NCBI GenBank assembly: GCA_945910005.1
Contig: OX246741.1
Location: 37,442,276-37,506,275 of the forward strand
From: Isoperla grammatica
Taxonomy: Eukaryota; Arthropoda; Insecta; Plecoptera; Perlodidae
Reading direction: 5' to 3'
DNA length: 64,000 bases
Under the pieces are notes generated by a model. It was not told the origin of the DNA and did no database searches. It saw only the letters and a program-made list of their open reading frames with translations. The position numbers and the translations under genes are program-made. Below are positions 12,301 through 23,800 of the stretch, in pieces. The first letter of the stretch is position 1. Each line of letters opens with the position of its first letter.

Positions 12301-15300
12301 TTAGGCTGTGTAGGTTGACGTGCTGTCATCACACTGCATGGGCTGTGTTACGACAACAGGTGTAGAGACAGGCTAGGCTGTGTAGGTTGACGTGCTGTCA
12401 TCACACTGCAGGGGCTGTGTTACGACAACAGGTGTAGGGACAGGCTAGGTTGTGTAAGTTGACGTGCTGTCATCACACTGCAGGGTCTGTGTTACTTCAA
12501 CAAGTGTAGAGACAGGCTAGGCTGTGTAGGTTGACATGCTGTCATCACACTGCAGGGGCTGTGTTACGACAACAGGTGTAGAGACAGGCTAGGTTGTGTT
12601 GGTTGACGTGCTGTCATCACACTGCAGGGGCTGTGTTACGACAACAGGTGTAGGGACAGGCTAGGTTGTGTTGGTTGACGTGCTGTCATCACACTGCAGG
12701 GGCTGTGTTACGACAACAGGTGTAGAGACAGGCTAGTTTGTGTAGGTTGACGTGCTGTCATCACACTGCAGGGGCTATGTTACGACAACAGGTGTAGAGA
12801 CAGGCTAGGCTGTGTAGGTTGTCGTGCTGTCATCACACTGCAAGGGCTGTGTTACGACAACAGATGTAGAGACAGGCTAGGCTGTGTAGGTTGACGTGCT
12901 GTCTTCACACTGCAAGGGCTGTGTTACGACAACAGGGCTAGGCTGTGTAGGTTGACGTGCTGTCATCACAATGCAGGGGCTGTGTTACGACAACAGGTGT
13001 AGAGACAGGCTAGGCTGTGTAGGTTTACGTGCTGTCATCACACTGCAGGGGCTGTGTTACGTCAACAGGTGTAGAGTCAGGTTAGGTTGTGTAGGTTGAC
13101 GTGCTGTCATCACACTGCAAGGGCTGTGTTACGACAACAGGTGTAGAGTCAGGTTAGGTTGTGTTGGTAAACGTGCTGTCATCACACTGCAGGGGCTGTG
13201 TTACGACAACAGGTGTAGAGACAGGCTAGGCTGTGTAGGTTTACGTGCTGTCATCACACTGCAGTTGCTGTGTTACGACCACAGGTGTAGAAACAGGCTA
13301 GGCTGTGTAGGTTGACGTGCTGTCATCACACTGCAAGGGCTGTGTTACGAAAACAGGTGTAGAGACAGGCTAGGCTGTGTAGGTTGACGTGCTGTCATCA
13401 CACTGCATTGGCTGTGTTACGACAACAGGTGTAGAGACAGGCTTGGCTGTGTAGGTTGACGTGCTGTCATCACACTGCAAGGACTGTGTTACGACAACAG
13501 GTGTAGAGACAGGCTAGGTTGTGTTGGTTGACGTGCTGTCATTAACTGCAGGGGCTGTGTTACGACAACAGGTGTAGAGACAGGCTAGGCTGTGTAGGTT
13601 GACGTGCTGTCATCACACTGCAGGGGCTGTGTTACGACAACAGGTGTAGAGACAGGTTAGGTTGTGTAGGTTGACGTGCTGTCATCACACTGCAGGGGCT
13701 GTGTTACGACAACAGGTGTAGAGACAGGCAAGGTTGTGTAGGTTGACGTGCTGTCATCACACTGCAGGGGCTGTGTTACGACAACAGAGTTAGTGACAGG
13801 CTAGGTTTGTGTAGGTTGACGTGCTGTCATCACACTGCAGGGGCTGTGTAACGACAACAGGTGTAAAGACAGGCTAGGCAGTGTTGGTTGACGTGCTGTC
13901 ATCACACTGCAGGGGCTGTGTAACGACAACAGGTGTAGAGACAGGCAAGGTTGTGTAGGTTGACGTGCTGTCATCACACTGCAAGGGCTGTGTTACGACA
14001 ACAGGTGTAGAGACAGGCTAGGTTGTGTAGGTTGACGTGCTGTCATCACACTGCAGGGGCTGTGTTACGACAACAGGTGTAGAGACAGGCTAGGCAGTGT
14101 TGGTTGACGTGCTGTCATCACACTGCAGGGGCTGTGTTACGACAACAGATGTAGAGACAGGCTAGGTTGTGTAGGTTGACGTGCTGTCATCACACTGCAG
14201 GGGCTGTGTTACGACAACAGGTGTAGAGACAGGCTAGGCTGTGAAGTGGACGTGCTGTCATCACACTGCAGGGGCTATGTTACGACAACAGGTGTAGAGA
14301 CAGGCTAGGCTTTGTAGGTTGTCGTGCTGTCATCACACTGCAAGGGCTGTGTTACGACAACAGATGTAGAGACAGGCTAGGTTGTGTAGGTTGACGTGCT
14401 GTCATCACACTGCAGGGGCTGTGTTACGACAACAGGTGTAGAGACAGGCTATGTTGTGAAGGTTGACGTGCTGTCATCACACTGCAGGGGCTGTGTTACG
14501 ACAACAGGTGTAGAGACAGGCTAGGTTGTGTAGGTTGACGTGCTGTCATCACACTGCAGGGGCTGTGTTACGAAAACAGGTGTAGAGACAGGCTAGGCTG
14601 TGAAGGTTGACCTGTTGTCATCACACTGCAGGGGCTGAGTTACGATAACAGGTGTAGAGACCGGCTAGGTTGTGTAGGTTGACGTGCTGTCATCACACTG
14701 CAGGGGCTGTGTTACGACAACAGGTGTAGAGACAGGCTAGGTTGTGTAGGCTGACGTGCTGTCATCACACTGCAGGGGCTGTGTTACGACAACAAATTTA
14801 GGGACGGGTTAGGATGTGTAGGTCTACGTGCTGTCATCACTTTGCAGGGGCTGTGTTACGACAACAGGTGTAGAGACAGGTTAGGTTGTGTTGGTTGACG
14901 TGCTGTCATCACACTGCAGGGGATGTGTTACGACCACAGGTGTAGGGACAGGCTAGGCTGTGTTGGTTGACGTGCTGTCATCACACTGCAGGGGATGTGT
15001 TACTACAACAGGTGTAGGGACAGGCTAGGCTGTGTTGGTTGACGTGCTGTCATCACACTGCAAGGGCTGTGTTACGACAACAGGTGTAGGGACAGGCTAG
15101 GTTGTGTAGGTTGACGTGCTGTCATCACACTGCAGGGGCTGTGTTACGACAACAGGTGTAGAGACAGGCTAGGTTGTGTAGGTTCACGTGCTGTCATCAC
15201 ACTGCAGGGGCTGTGTTACGACAACAGGTGTAGAGACAGGCTAGGTTGTGTTGGTTGACGTGCTGTCATCACACTGCAAGGGCTGTGTTACGACAACAGG

Positions 15301-18300
15301 TGTAGAGACAGGTTAGGTTGTGTAGGTTGACGTGCTGTCATCACACTGCAGGGGCTGTGTTACGACAACAGGTGTAGAGACAGGTTAGGTTGTGTAGGTT
15401 GACGTGCTGTCATCACACTGCAGGGGCTGTGTTACGACAACAGGTGTAGAGACAGGCTAGGTTGTGTAGGTTGACGTGCTGTCATCACACTGCAGGGGCT
15501 GTGTTACGACAACAGGTGTAGAGACAAGCTAGGCTGTGTAGGTTGACGTGCTGTCATCACACTGCAGGGGCTGTGTTACGACAACAGGTGTAGAGACAGG
15601 CTAGGTTGTGTTGGTTGACGTGCTGTCATCACACTGCAAGGGCTGTGTTACGACAACAGGTGTAGAGACAGGCTAGGCTCTGTAGGTTGACGTGCTGTCA
15701 TCACACTGCAGGGGCTGTGTTACGACAACAGGTGTAGAGACAGGCTAGGTTGTGTAGGTTGACGTGCTGTCATCACACTGCAGGGGCTGTGTTACGACAA
15801 CAGGTGTAGAGACAGGCTAGGTTGTGTTGGTTGACGTGCTGTCATTCAGGGGCTGTGTTACGACAACAGGTGTAGAGACAGGCTAGGTTGTGTTGGTTGA
15901 CGTGCTGTCATCACACTGCAGGGGCTGTGTTACGACAACAGGTGTATAGACAGGCTAGGCTGTGAAGTGGACGTGCTGTCATCACACTGCAGGGGCTGTG
16001 TTACGACAACAGGTGTAGAGACAGGCTAGGTTGTGTAGGTTGACGTGCTGTCATCACACTGCAGGGGCTGTGTTACGACAACAGGTGTAGGGACAGGCTA
16101 GGTTGTGTAGGTTGACGTGCTGTCATCACACTGCAGGGGCTGTGTTACGACAACAGGTGTAGAGACAGGCTAGGTTGTGTAGGTTGACATGCTGTCATCA
16201 CACTGCAGGGGCTGTGTTACGACAACATGTGTAGAGACAGGCTAGGTTGTGTAGGTTGACGTGCTGTCTTCACACTGCAGGGGCTGTGTTACGACAACAG
16301 GTGTAGAGACAGGCTAGGTTGTGTAGGTTGACGTGCTGTCATCACACTGCAGGGGCTGTGTTACGACAACAGGTGAAGGGACAGGCTAGGTTGTGTTGGT
16401 TGACGTGCTGTCATCACACTGCAGGGGCTGTGTTACGACAACAGGTGAAGGGACAGGCTTGGCTGTGTAGGTGGACGTGCTGTCATCACACTGCAGGGGC
16501 TGTGTTACGACAACAGGTGTAGAGACAGGCTAGGTTGTGTAGGTTGACGTGCTGTCATCACACTGCAGGGGCTGTGTTATGACAACAGGTGTAGAGACAG
16601 GCTAGGTTGTGTAGGTTGACGTGCTGTCATCACACTGCAGGGGCTGTGTTACGACAACAGGTGTAGAGACAGGTTAGGCTGTGTAGGTTGACGTGCTGTC
16701 ATCACACTGCAGGGGCTGTGTTACGACAACAGGTGTAGAGACAGGCTAGGCTGTGTAGGTGGACGTGCTGTCATCACACTGCAGGGGATGTGTTACGACA
16801 ACAGGTGTAGAGACAGGCTAGGCTGTGTAGGTTGACGTGCTGTCATCACACTGCAGGGGCTGTGTTACGACAACAGGTGTAGAGACAGTTAGGTTGTGTA
16901 GGTTGACGTGCTGTTATCACACTGCAGGGGCTGTGTTACGACAACAGGTGTAGAGGCAGGCTAGGCTGTGTAGGTTGACGTGCTGTCATCACACTGCAAG
17001 GGCTGTGTTACGACAACAGGTGTAGAGACAGGCTAGGCTGTGTAGGTTGACGTGCTGTCATCACACTGCAGGGGCTGTGTTACGACAACAGGTGTAGAGA
17101 CAGTTAGGTTGTGTAGGTTGACGTGCTGTTATCACACTGCAGGGGCTGTGTTACGACAACAGGTGTAGAGACAGGCTAGGCTGTTTAGGTGGACGTGCTG
17201 TCATCACACTGCAGGGGCTGTGTTACGACAACAGGTGTAGAGACCGGCTAGGTTGTGTAGGTTGACGTGCTGTCATCACACTGCAGGGGCTGTGTTACGA
17301 CAACAGGTGTAGAGACAGGCAAGGTTGTGTTGGTTGACGTGCTGTCATCACACTGCAGGGGCTGTGTTACGACAACAGGTGTAGAGACAGGCTAGGTTGT
17401 GTAGGTTGACGTGCTGTCATCACACTGCAGGGGCTGTGTTACGACAACAGGTGTAGAGACAGGCTAGGCTGTGTCGGTTGACATGCTGTCATCACACTGC
17501 AGGGGCTGTGTTACGACAACAGGTGTAGAGACAGGCTAGGCTGTGTAGGTTGACGTGCTGTTATCACACTGCAGGGGCTGTGTTACGACAACAGGTGTAG
17601 AGACAGGCTAGGCTGTGTAGGTGGACGTGCTGTCATCACACTGCAGGGGCTGTGTTACGACAACAGGTGTAGAGACCGGCTAGGTTGTGTAGGTTGACGT
17701 GCTGTCATCACACTGCAGGGGCTGTGTTACGACAACAGGTGTAGAGACAGGCTAGGTTGTGTTGGTTGACGTGCTGTCATCACACTGCAGGGGCTGTGTT
17801 ACGACAACAGGTGTAGAGACAGGCTAGGTTGTGTTGGTTGACGTGCTGTCATCACACTGCAGGGGCTGTGTTACGACAACAGGTGTAGAGACAGGCTAGG
17901 CTGTGTAGGTTGACGTGCTGTCATCACACTGCAAGGGCTGTGTTACGACAACAGGTGTAGAGACAGGCTAGGCTGTGTAGGTTTACGTGCTGTCATCACA
18001 CTGCAGGGGCTGTGTTACGACAACAGGTGTAGAGACAGGCTAGGCTGTGTAGGTTGACGTGCTGTCATCACACTGCAAGGGCTGTGTTACGACAACAGGT
18101 GTAGAGACAGGTTAGGTTGTGTAGGTTGACGTGCTGTCATCACACTGCAGGGGCTGTGTTACGACAACAGGTGTAGAGACAGGCTAGGTTGTGTTGGTTG
18201 ACGTGCTGTCATCACACTGCAGGGGCTGTGTTACGACAACAGGTGTAGAGACAGGCTAGGTTGTGTTGGTTGACGTGCTGTCATCACAGTGCAGGGGCTG

Positions 18301-18305
18301 TGTTA
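9385..18305. repeat. 72-bp satellite array, about 124 copies
   Basis: The unit contains 'gttgacgtgctgtcatcac', 'actgcaggggctgtgttacg' and 'acaacaggtgtagagacagg', and repeats every 72 bp. Because 72 is a multiple of three, occasional long open frames arise (for example 11888-12088) without being genes. Near the left edge, variants recur at 504 bp (seven units): 'acaacaagtg' at about 9476 and 9980, and 'ttacaacaac' at 9543 and 10047. Some units have lost part of the repeat (near 12930 and 15845). Confidence 0.97.
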
Positions 18306-19100
18306 GGGACCATCTATTATTAACCCCTCAGATTCACTACCTTCCATTCACTATATCGTCAAGTTCCCTCTCCATTCTTAACCACGCTTTACTATACTAT
18401 AAATCCCTTAGCTCTACTGCCTCACGACGCTATGCCAATCATACACCCAGACAACCCAATCCTACACCTCAGACAATCTCGACTCTATCTTTATAATTAT
18501 CTAACTCCAAATTTTCACATATTCCCTAAACCATTAATATCGACCAATGGACATCCCTTACCCTCTCGGTCGCTGTAATTAATCGAGCCCCTACGTTGGT
18601 GCGCCAAATTGTCACTAACCTGCCCGAACAAGTAGACAGTTAAATATTTAATATAGAACTAGCTCAGCGGTAAAGAATGGTGCTTACCAATTTATGTTTC
18701 ACCATTTTATGTTCCCAGACGCGAAGACTGTCGTATCTCGAAGGAGATATCTCCTTCGCACCAGCGCGATCAGCCTTCCGCCTTCAAGACACTTCAAATC
18801 CAACTGAGATTCTGTGCTTGTTTATTTCATTTCCAAACCTTTCACAACAATATCCAACATTCTCTTACTTAAAAAAAAACTTCTTTTTTAAACAAAGGTT
18901 ATTAGATCCAACCATACACGCCTTCCATATATGTTACACAATATTCTGCCCGCTATTTTGATGAGTTGCAAAATAAATGAATATTCCGGGTGGTACAGTT
19001 CCTGTCTCCAGTTTCTTGCATTTAATCTTTCTTCCTTTTTTTGACAAATTCATGAACCAATCATCAAACATTTAAAGCATTTTGTTTTTGAATCTCATAA
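18306..19100. other. Intronic sequence, nothing recognised
   Basis: This stretch follows the abrupt end of the 72-bp array. A box-A-like 'tagctcagcgg' occurs near 18660, but no matching box B or clover-leaf follows. No open frame resembles a known protein. Confidence 0.5.
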
Positions 19101-19145
19101 TGTAAATCTTATGTTTTGTAATATGCATTACTCGCAAATATTTGT

Positions 19146-20015
19146 CTGAAACACAGTAACAGCAAAATGTGAGGTGGCTATCTTATAGTAAATTTTCGTC
19201 CGGTCACGCATAAAATCGTTTAAACGCGATCTGATACGTACTAGAGGCAGCCAGGAATAACTTTTCTCTTGATGTCAATAACTGTTAGCAACGGCGGCGG
19301 ACTGCGTAGAAAACACTGTACGACGAAATGACAAAGAAAAAACTTTTGCAACGGAAATTGCGAAGCATTCAACAATGTCGGGAAGTAAAATATCTATGGA
19401 AATTATAAAAAAAATGTGCAATGCGCAATCTTGAATTGTTGTTAAAGTTCGGCAACATGTCACACAGAGCTTTTTCCTAGTTATTTCAACTGTTAACACT
19501 CGCATTCAATTATGCGAGCGTCTCCATTAGACTTTTATGGCACTCGTTCTTTTTTTTGTGTTTTATGTCTGTCGATAGCGGTCAAACGGAAAGTCCAAGC
19601 AAGTTGAAATTTGGATCATCCACAAGACGATGTTGATTAAAAGTGTATAATTTTGTGGCAAAATCGTTCGAAAAGTAACAAAGTTACACCATAGTTACTG
19701 ATAAGTACTTTTCTAAAACTAAATGGCGGCAAAATGTAAGATAGTCATATTTTTACAAAGATTTTTCCGAACACGAATATGTTCACTTTATGGCGATTTG
19801 ATCGGTATTTTCAAAGTTACACAGAAGTTGGTCGAAAACAGTTTTCTGAAACACAGTAACGGCAAAATGTCAGGTGGCTATATTATAGCAAATCTTTGTT
19901 CGGTCACGAATATACTAATTTAAACGCTATCTGATATCTATTAGGGGCATAAATTACATTTCTATAGCTGTCAATAGGTATAAGGAATGGTTGCGGACTG
20001 TGTAAAAAACACTAT
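19146..20015 (+). repeat. Dispersed repeat family A, two copies in direct order
   Basis: 'tctgaaacacagtaac..caaaatgt.aggtggctat' starts near 19147 and again near 19844, about 0.7 kb apart. Both copies continue through 'cggtcacg', 'ctgtcaataa'-like and 'gcggactg.gta.aaaacact' motifs. An inverted copy of the same family lies at about 41560-42160. No protein is encoded; it is probably a non-autonomous element or an old duplication. Confidence 0.75.
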
Positions 20016-20392
20016 ACGAAACAAAAACGAAAATTCTTCGTAATATGAGCGCGCTCACTTATCAACGCATCACACAGAGCGTTTTCTTACCACATTTGGA
20101 CACCGTTGATGTGTGCACCCACCTAACCCATGTTGGCTAACAAGTGAAAATCGAAAGGCAAAATTTCAGAGAGCTCAAAAACTACTTTCAAACCTTCCGC
20201 AACGGTTGAAAGGGGTATATGGGGAGGTTATAGTCAGCCAAACGACTATATATTCTCTGTTGTCCTCAGTCTTGCAGAGGATCCCGGATGTGCAAGTTTT
20301 CGTACGTCAAGTGAGGGTTACGTCCTTAGTAAACTTTAAAATGTTACAGAAGAACATAACACACATAATATATATATATTTTTGTTAAATTC

Positions 20393-20458
20393 AAAATATA
20401 TCGGGTTATTACGCCACATCGGCCACACTCACCCAAAACCTAACCCGATATATATTTT
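20393..20458. repeat. Foldback with 14-bp arms
   Basis: 'aatatatcgggtta' near 20395 is matched by its reverse complement 'taacccgatatata' near 20442, with a spacer of about 30 bp. A short AT microsatellite follows at about 20509-20537. It may be a small foldback element; the role is unknown. Confidence 0.55.
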
Positions 20459-20501
20459 TTTTACAAACATTAACCCGGAACACGAAAGCCTCCGTATTTG
20501 A

Positions 20502-20544
<43 letters not shown>

Positions 20545-20706
20545 TATAGAAATTTTATTCCAGACCATCCAGACAATAAGACTACATGAAATCTATATAA
20601 TGAGGGATGGTCATATATAATAGTTGCGTCGTGGTCGGTCACGTGATTTCAGACGACAATAGTTTAAGCACCAAAATTAAATTAATTATGTATTTATTGT
20701 TTCTAG

Positions 20707-20807
20707 GAGCCCCCCCTAGTCTTAGTGACCGGAGACGAAACTAATTTCACTGTTGGAGGATCAATCGGAAACATTTTCCAAGAACTGGAGGAAGATCTGA
20801 ACTACAC
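20707..20807 (+). CDS. Ionotropic receptor-like gene, exon with start of S1 lobe
   Basis: Acceptor tttctag|GAG (20706/20707) and donor TACAC|gtaagt (20807/20808). Length 101 bp, entering in phase 0 and leaving with two bases of a Thr codon. It encodes [18 protein letters not shown] and [16 protein letters not shown]. This matches the start of the iGluR/IR ligand-binding lobe: a 'PP.V.V' strand, a 'GG..G...' turn and the helix ending 'L...LN.T'. It joins in frame to the 5921-6217 exon and to the 27264-27459 exon, which is strong support for one gene despite the 14.5-kb and 6.5-kb gaps. Confidence 0.82.
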
Positions 20808-20819
20808 GTAAGTTTGTTA

Positions 20820-23800
20820 GTGCCTCTGTATGTCTGTCTCTCTGTATGTCTGTCTATCTGTATGACTGTCTCTCTGTGTGTCTGTCTCTCTGTGTGTTTC
20901 TCTCTGTGTGTGTCTCTCTCTCTCTGTGTCTCTCTCTCTGTGTGTCTGTCTCTCTGTGTGTCTGTCTATCTGTGTGTCTCTCTCTCTGTGTGTCTCTCTC
21001 TCTCTGTGTGTCTGTCTCTCTGTGTGTCTCTCTCTCTCTGTGTCTGTCTCTCTGTGTGTCTGTCTCTCTGTGTGTCTGTCTCTCTGTGTGTCTGTCTCTC
21101 TGAGTGTCTGTCTATCTGTGTCTCTGCCTCTGTGTGTTTGTCTCTATGTGTGTCTGTCTCTCTGTGTGTCTGTCTTTCTGTATGTCTGTCTCTCTGTGTG
21201 TCTGTCTCTCTGTGTGTCTGTCTCTTTGTGTGTCTGTCTCTCTGTCTGTCTGTCTCTCTGTGTGTTTGTCTCTCTGTGTGTCTGTCTCTCTGTGTGTCTG
21301 TCTCTCTGTGTGTCTGTCTCTCAATGTGTCTGTCTCTCTGTGTGTCTATCTCTCTGTGTGGCTCTCTCTCTGTGTGTCTGTCTCTTTGTGTGTCTGTCTC
21401 TCTGTCTGTCTGTCTCTCTGTGTGTTTGTCTCTCTGTGTGTCTGTCTCTCTGTGTGTCTGTCTCTCTGTGTGTCTGTCTCTCAATGTGTCTGTCTCTCTG
21501 TGTGTCTATCTCACTGTGTGTCTCTCTCTCTGTGTGTCTCTCTCTCTCTGTGTGTCTGTCTCTCTGTGTGTCTGTCTCTCTGTGTGTCTCTCTCTCTGTG
21601 TGTCTGTCTCTCTGTGTCTCTCTCTCTGAGTGTCTCTCTCTGTGTGTCTCTCTGTCTGTCTCTCTGTGTGTCTCTCTGTGTGCCTGTCTCTCTGTGTGTC
21701 TGTCTCTCTGTGTGTCTGTCTTTCTGTGTGTCTGTCTCTCTGTGTGTTTGTCTCTCTGTGTGTCTCTCTCTCTGTGTGTATGTCTCTGTGTGTCTGTATC
21801 TCTGTGTGTCTGTCTCTCTATGTGTCTCTCTCTCTGTGTGTCTCTCTCTGTGTGTCTGTCTCTCTGTGTGTCTCTCTCTCTCTGTGTGTCTCTCTCTCTG
21901 TGTGTCCGTCTCTCTCTCTCTCTGTGTGTCTCTCTCTCTGTGTGTCTCTCTGTGTGTCTCTCTGTGTGTCTCTCTGTGTGTCTATCTCTCTGTGTGTCCG
22001 TCTCTCTGTGTGTTTGTCTCTCTGTGTGTCTCTCTCTCTGTGTGTCTGTCTCTGTGTGCCTGTCTCTCTGTGTCTGTCTCTCTGTGTGTCTGTCTCTCTG
22101 TGTGTCTGTCTCTCTGTGTGTTTGTCTCTCTGTGTGTCTCTCTCTCTGTGTGTCTGTCTCTGTGTGTCTGTCTCTCTCTGTGTCTGTCTCTCTGTGTGTC
22201 TCTCTCTCTGTGTGTATGTCTCTCTGTGTGTCTGTCTCTCTGTGTGTCTGTCTCTCTGTGTCTCTCTCTCTCTGTGTCTCTCTCTCTGTGTGTCTGTCTC
22301 TGTGTGTCTGTCTCTCTGTGTGTCTGTCTCTCTGTGTGTCTGTCTCTCTGTGTGTCTGTCTCTCTGTGTGTCTGTCTCTCTGTGTGTCTGTCTCTCTGTG
22401 TGTCTGTCTCTCTGTGTGTCTCTCTCTCTGTGTGTCTGTCTCTGTGTGTCTGTCTCTCTGTGTGTCTGTCTCTCTGTGTGTCTCTCTCTCTGTGTGTCTG
22501 TCTCTCTGTGTGTCTGTCTCTCTGTGTGTCTCTCTCTCTCTGTGTGTCTCCCTGTCTGTCTCATTGTGTGTCTCTATGTCTGTCTCTCTGTCTGTCTCTC
22601 TGTGTGTCTCTCTGTGTGTCTCTCTGTGTGTCTCTCTGTCTGTCTCTCTGTGTGTCTCTCTGTGTGTTTCTCTGTCTGTCTCTCTGTCTCTCTCTCTGTG
22701 TGTCTGCCTCTGTGTGTGTCTGTCTCTCTGTGTGTCTGTCTCTCTGTGTGTCTGTCTCTCTGTGTGTCTGTCTCTCTGTGTGTCTGTCTCTCTGTGTGTC
22801 TGTCTCTCTGTGTGTCTGTCTCTCTGTGTGTCTCTCTCTCTCTATGTGTCTCTCTCTCTATGTGTCTGTCTCTCTGTGTGTCTGTCTCTCTGTGTGTCTG
22901 TCTCTCTGTGTGTCTCTCTCTCTGTGTCTTTCTCTCTGTGTGTCTGTCTCTCTGTGTGTCTGTCGCTCTGTGTGTCTGTCTCTCTGTGTGTCTGTCTCTG
23001 TGTGTCTGTCTCTCTGTGTGTCTGTCTCTCTGTGTGTCTGCCTCTGTGTGTTTGTCTCTCTGTGTGTCTGTCTCTCTGTGTGTCTGTCTCTCTGTGTGTC
23101 TCTCTCTCTGTGTCTTTCTCTCTGTGTGTCTGTCTCTCTGTGTGTCTGTCGCTCTGTGTGTCTGTCTCTCTGTGTGTCTGTCTCTGTGTGTCTGTCTCTC
23201 TGTGTGTCTGTCTCTCTGTGTGTCTGCCTCTGTGTGTTTGTCTCTCTGTGTGTCTGTCACTCTGTGTGTCTGTCTCTCTGTGTGTCTCTCTCACTGTGTT
23301 TCTCTCTCACTGTGTGTCTCTCTCTCTGTGTGTCTGTCTTTCTGTGTCTCTCTCTCTAAGTGTTTGTCTCTCTGTGTGTCTGTCTCTCTGTGTGTCTGTC
23401 TCTCTGTGTGTCTCTCTCTCTGTGTCTTTCTCTCTGTAGGTCTGTCTCTCTGTGTGTCTGTCGCTCTGTGTGTCTGTCTCTCTGTGTGTCTGTCTCTGTG
23501 TGTCTGTCTCTCTGTGTGTCTGTCTCTCTGTGTGTCTGCCTCTGTGTGTTTGTCTCTCTGTGTGTCTGTCTCTCTGTGTGTCTGCCTCTGTGTGTCTCTC
23601 TCTCTGTGTGTCTCTCTCTCTATGTGTCTCTCTCTCTATGTGTCTGTCTCTCTGTGTGTCTGTCTCTCTGTGTGTCTGTCTCTCTGTGTGTTTGTCTCTC
23701 TGTGTGTCTCTCTCTCTCTGTGTCTCTCTCTCTCTCTGTGTCTCTCTCTCTGTGTGTCTCTCTCACTGTGTGTCTCTTTCTCTGTGTGTCTCTCTCTCTG

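Larger units (their letters stand above)
6218..20706 (+). other. Intron 1 of IR-like gene, 14.5 kb, satellite-filled
   Basis: Donor gtaagt at 6218 and acceptor tttctag ending at 20706. Content in order: about 530 bp of AT-rich unassigned sequence, the 86-bp satellite, the 72-bp satellite, about 0.8 kb with no recognisable content (18306-19100), a dispersed-repeat duplication (19146-20015) and a short AT-rich part with a foldback. That intron status depends on the exon calls on either side. Confidence 0.7.

Noticed and set aside
9385..18305. CRISPR array or repeat-protein gene
   Set aside because: The units are contiguous with no unique spacers, and open stretches arise only because 72 is divisible by three. 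Stops appear in most units.
18655..18730. tRNA gene or SINE head
   Set aside because: A box-A-like tagctcagcgg is present, but there is no box B and no clover-leaf pairing.
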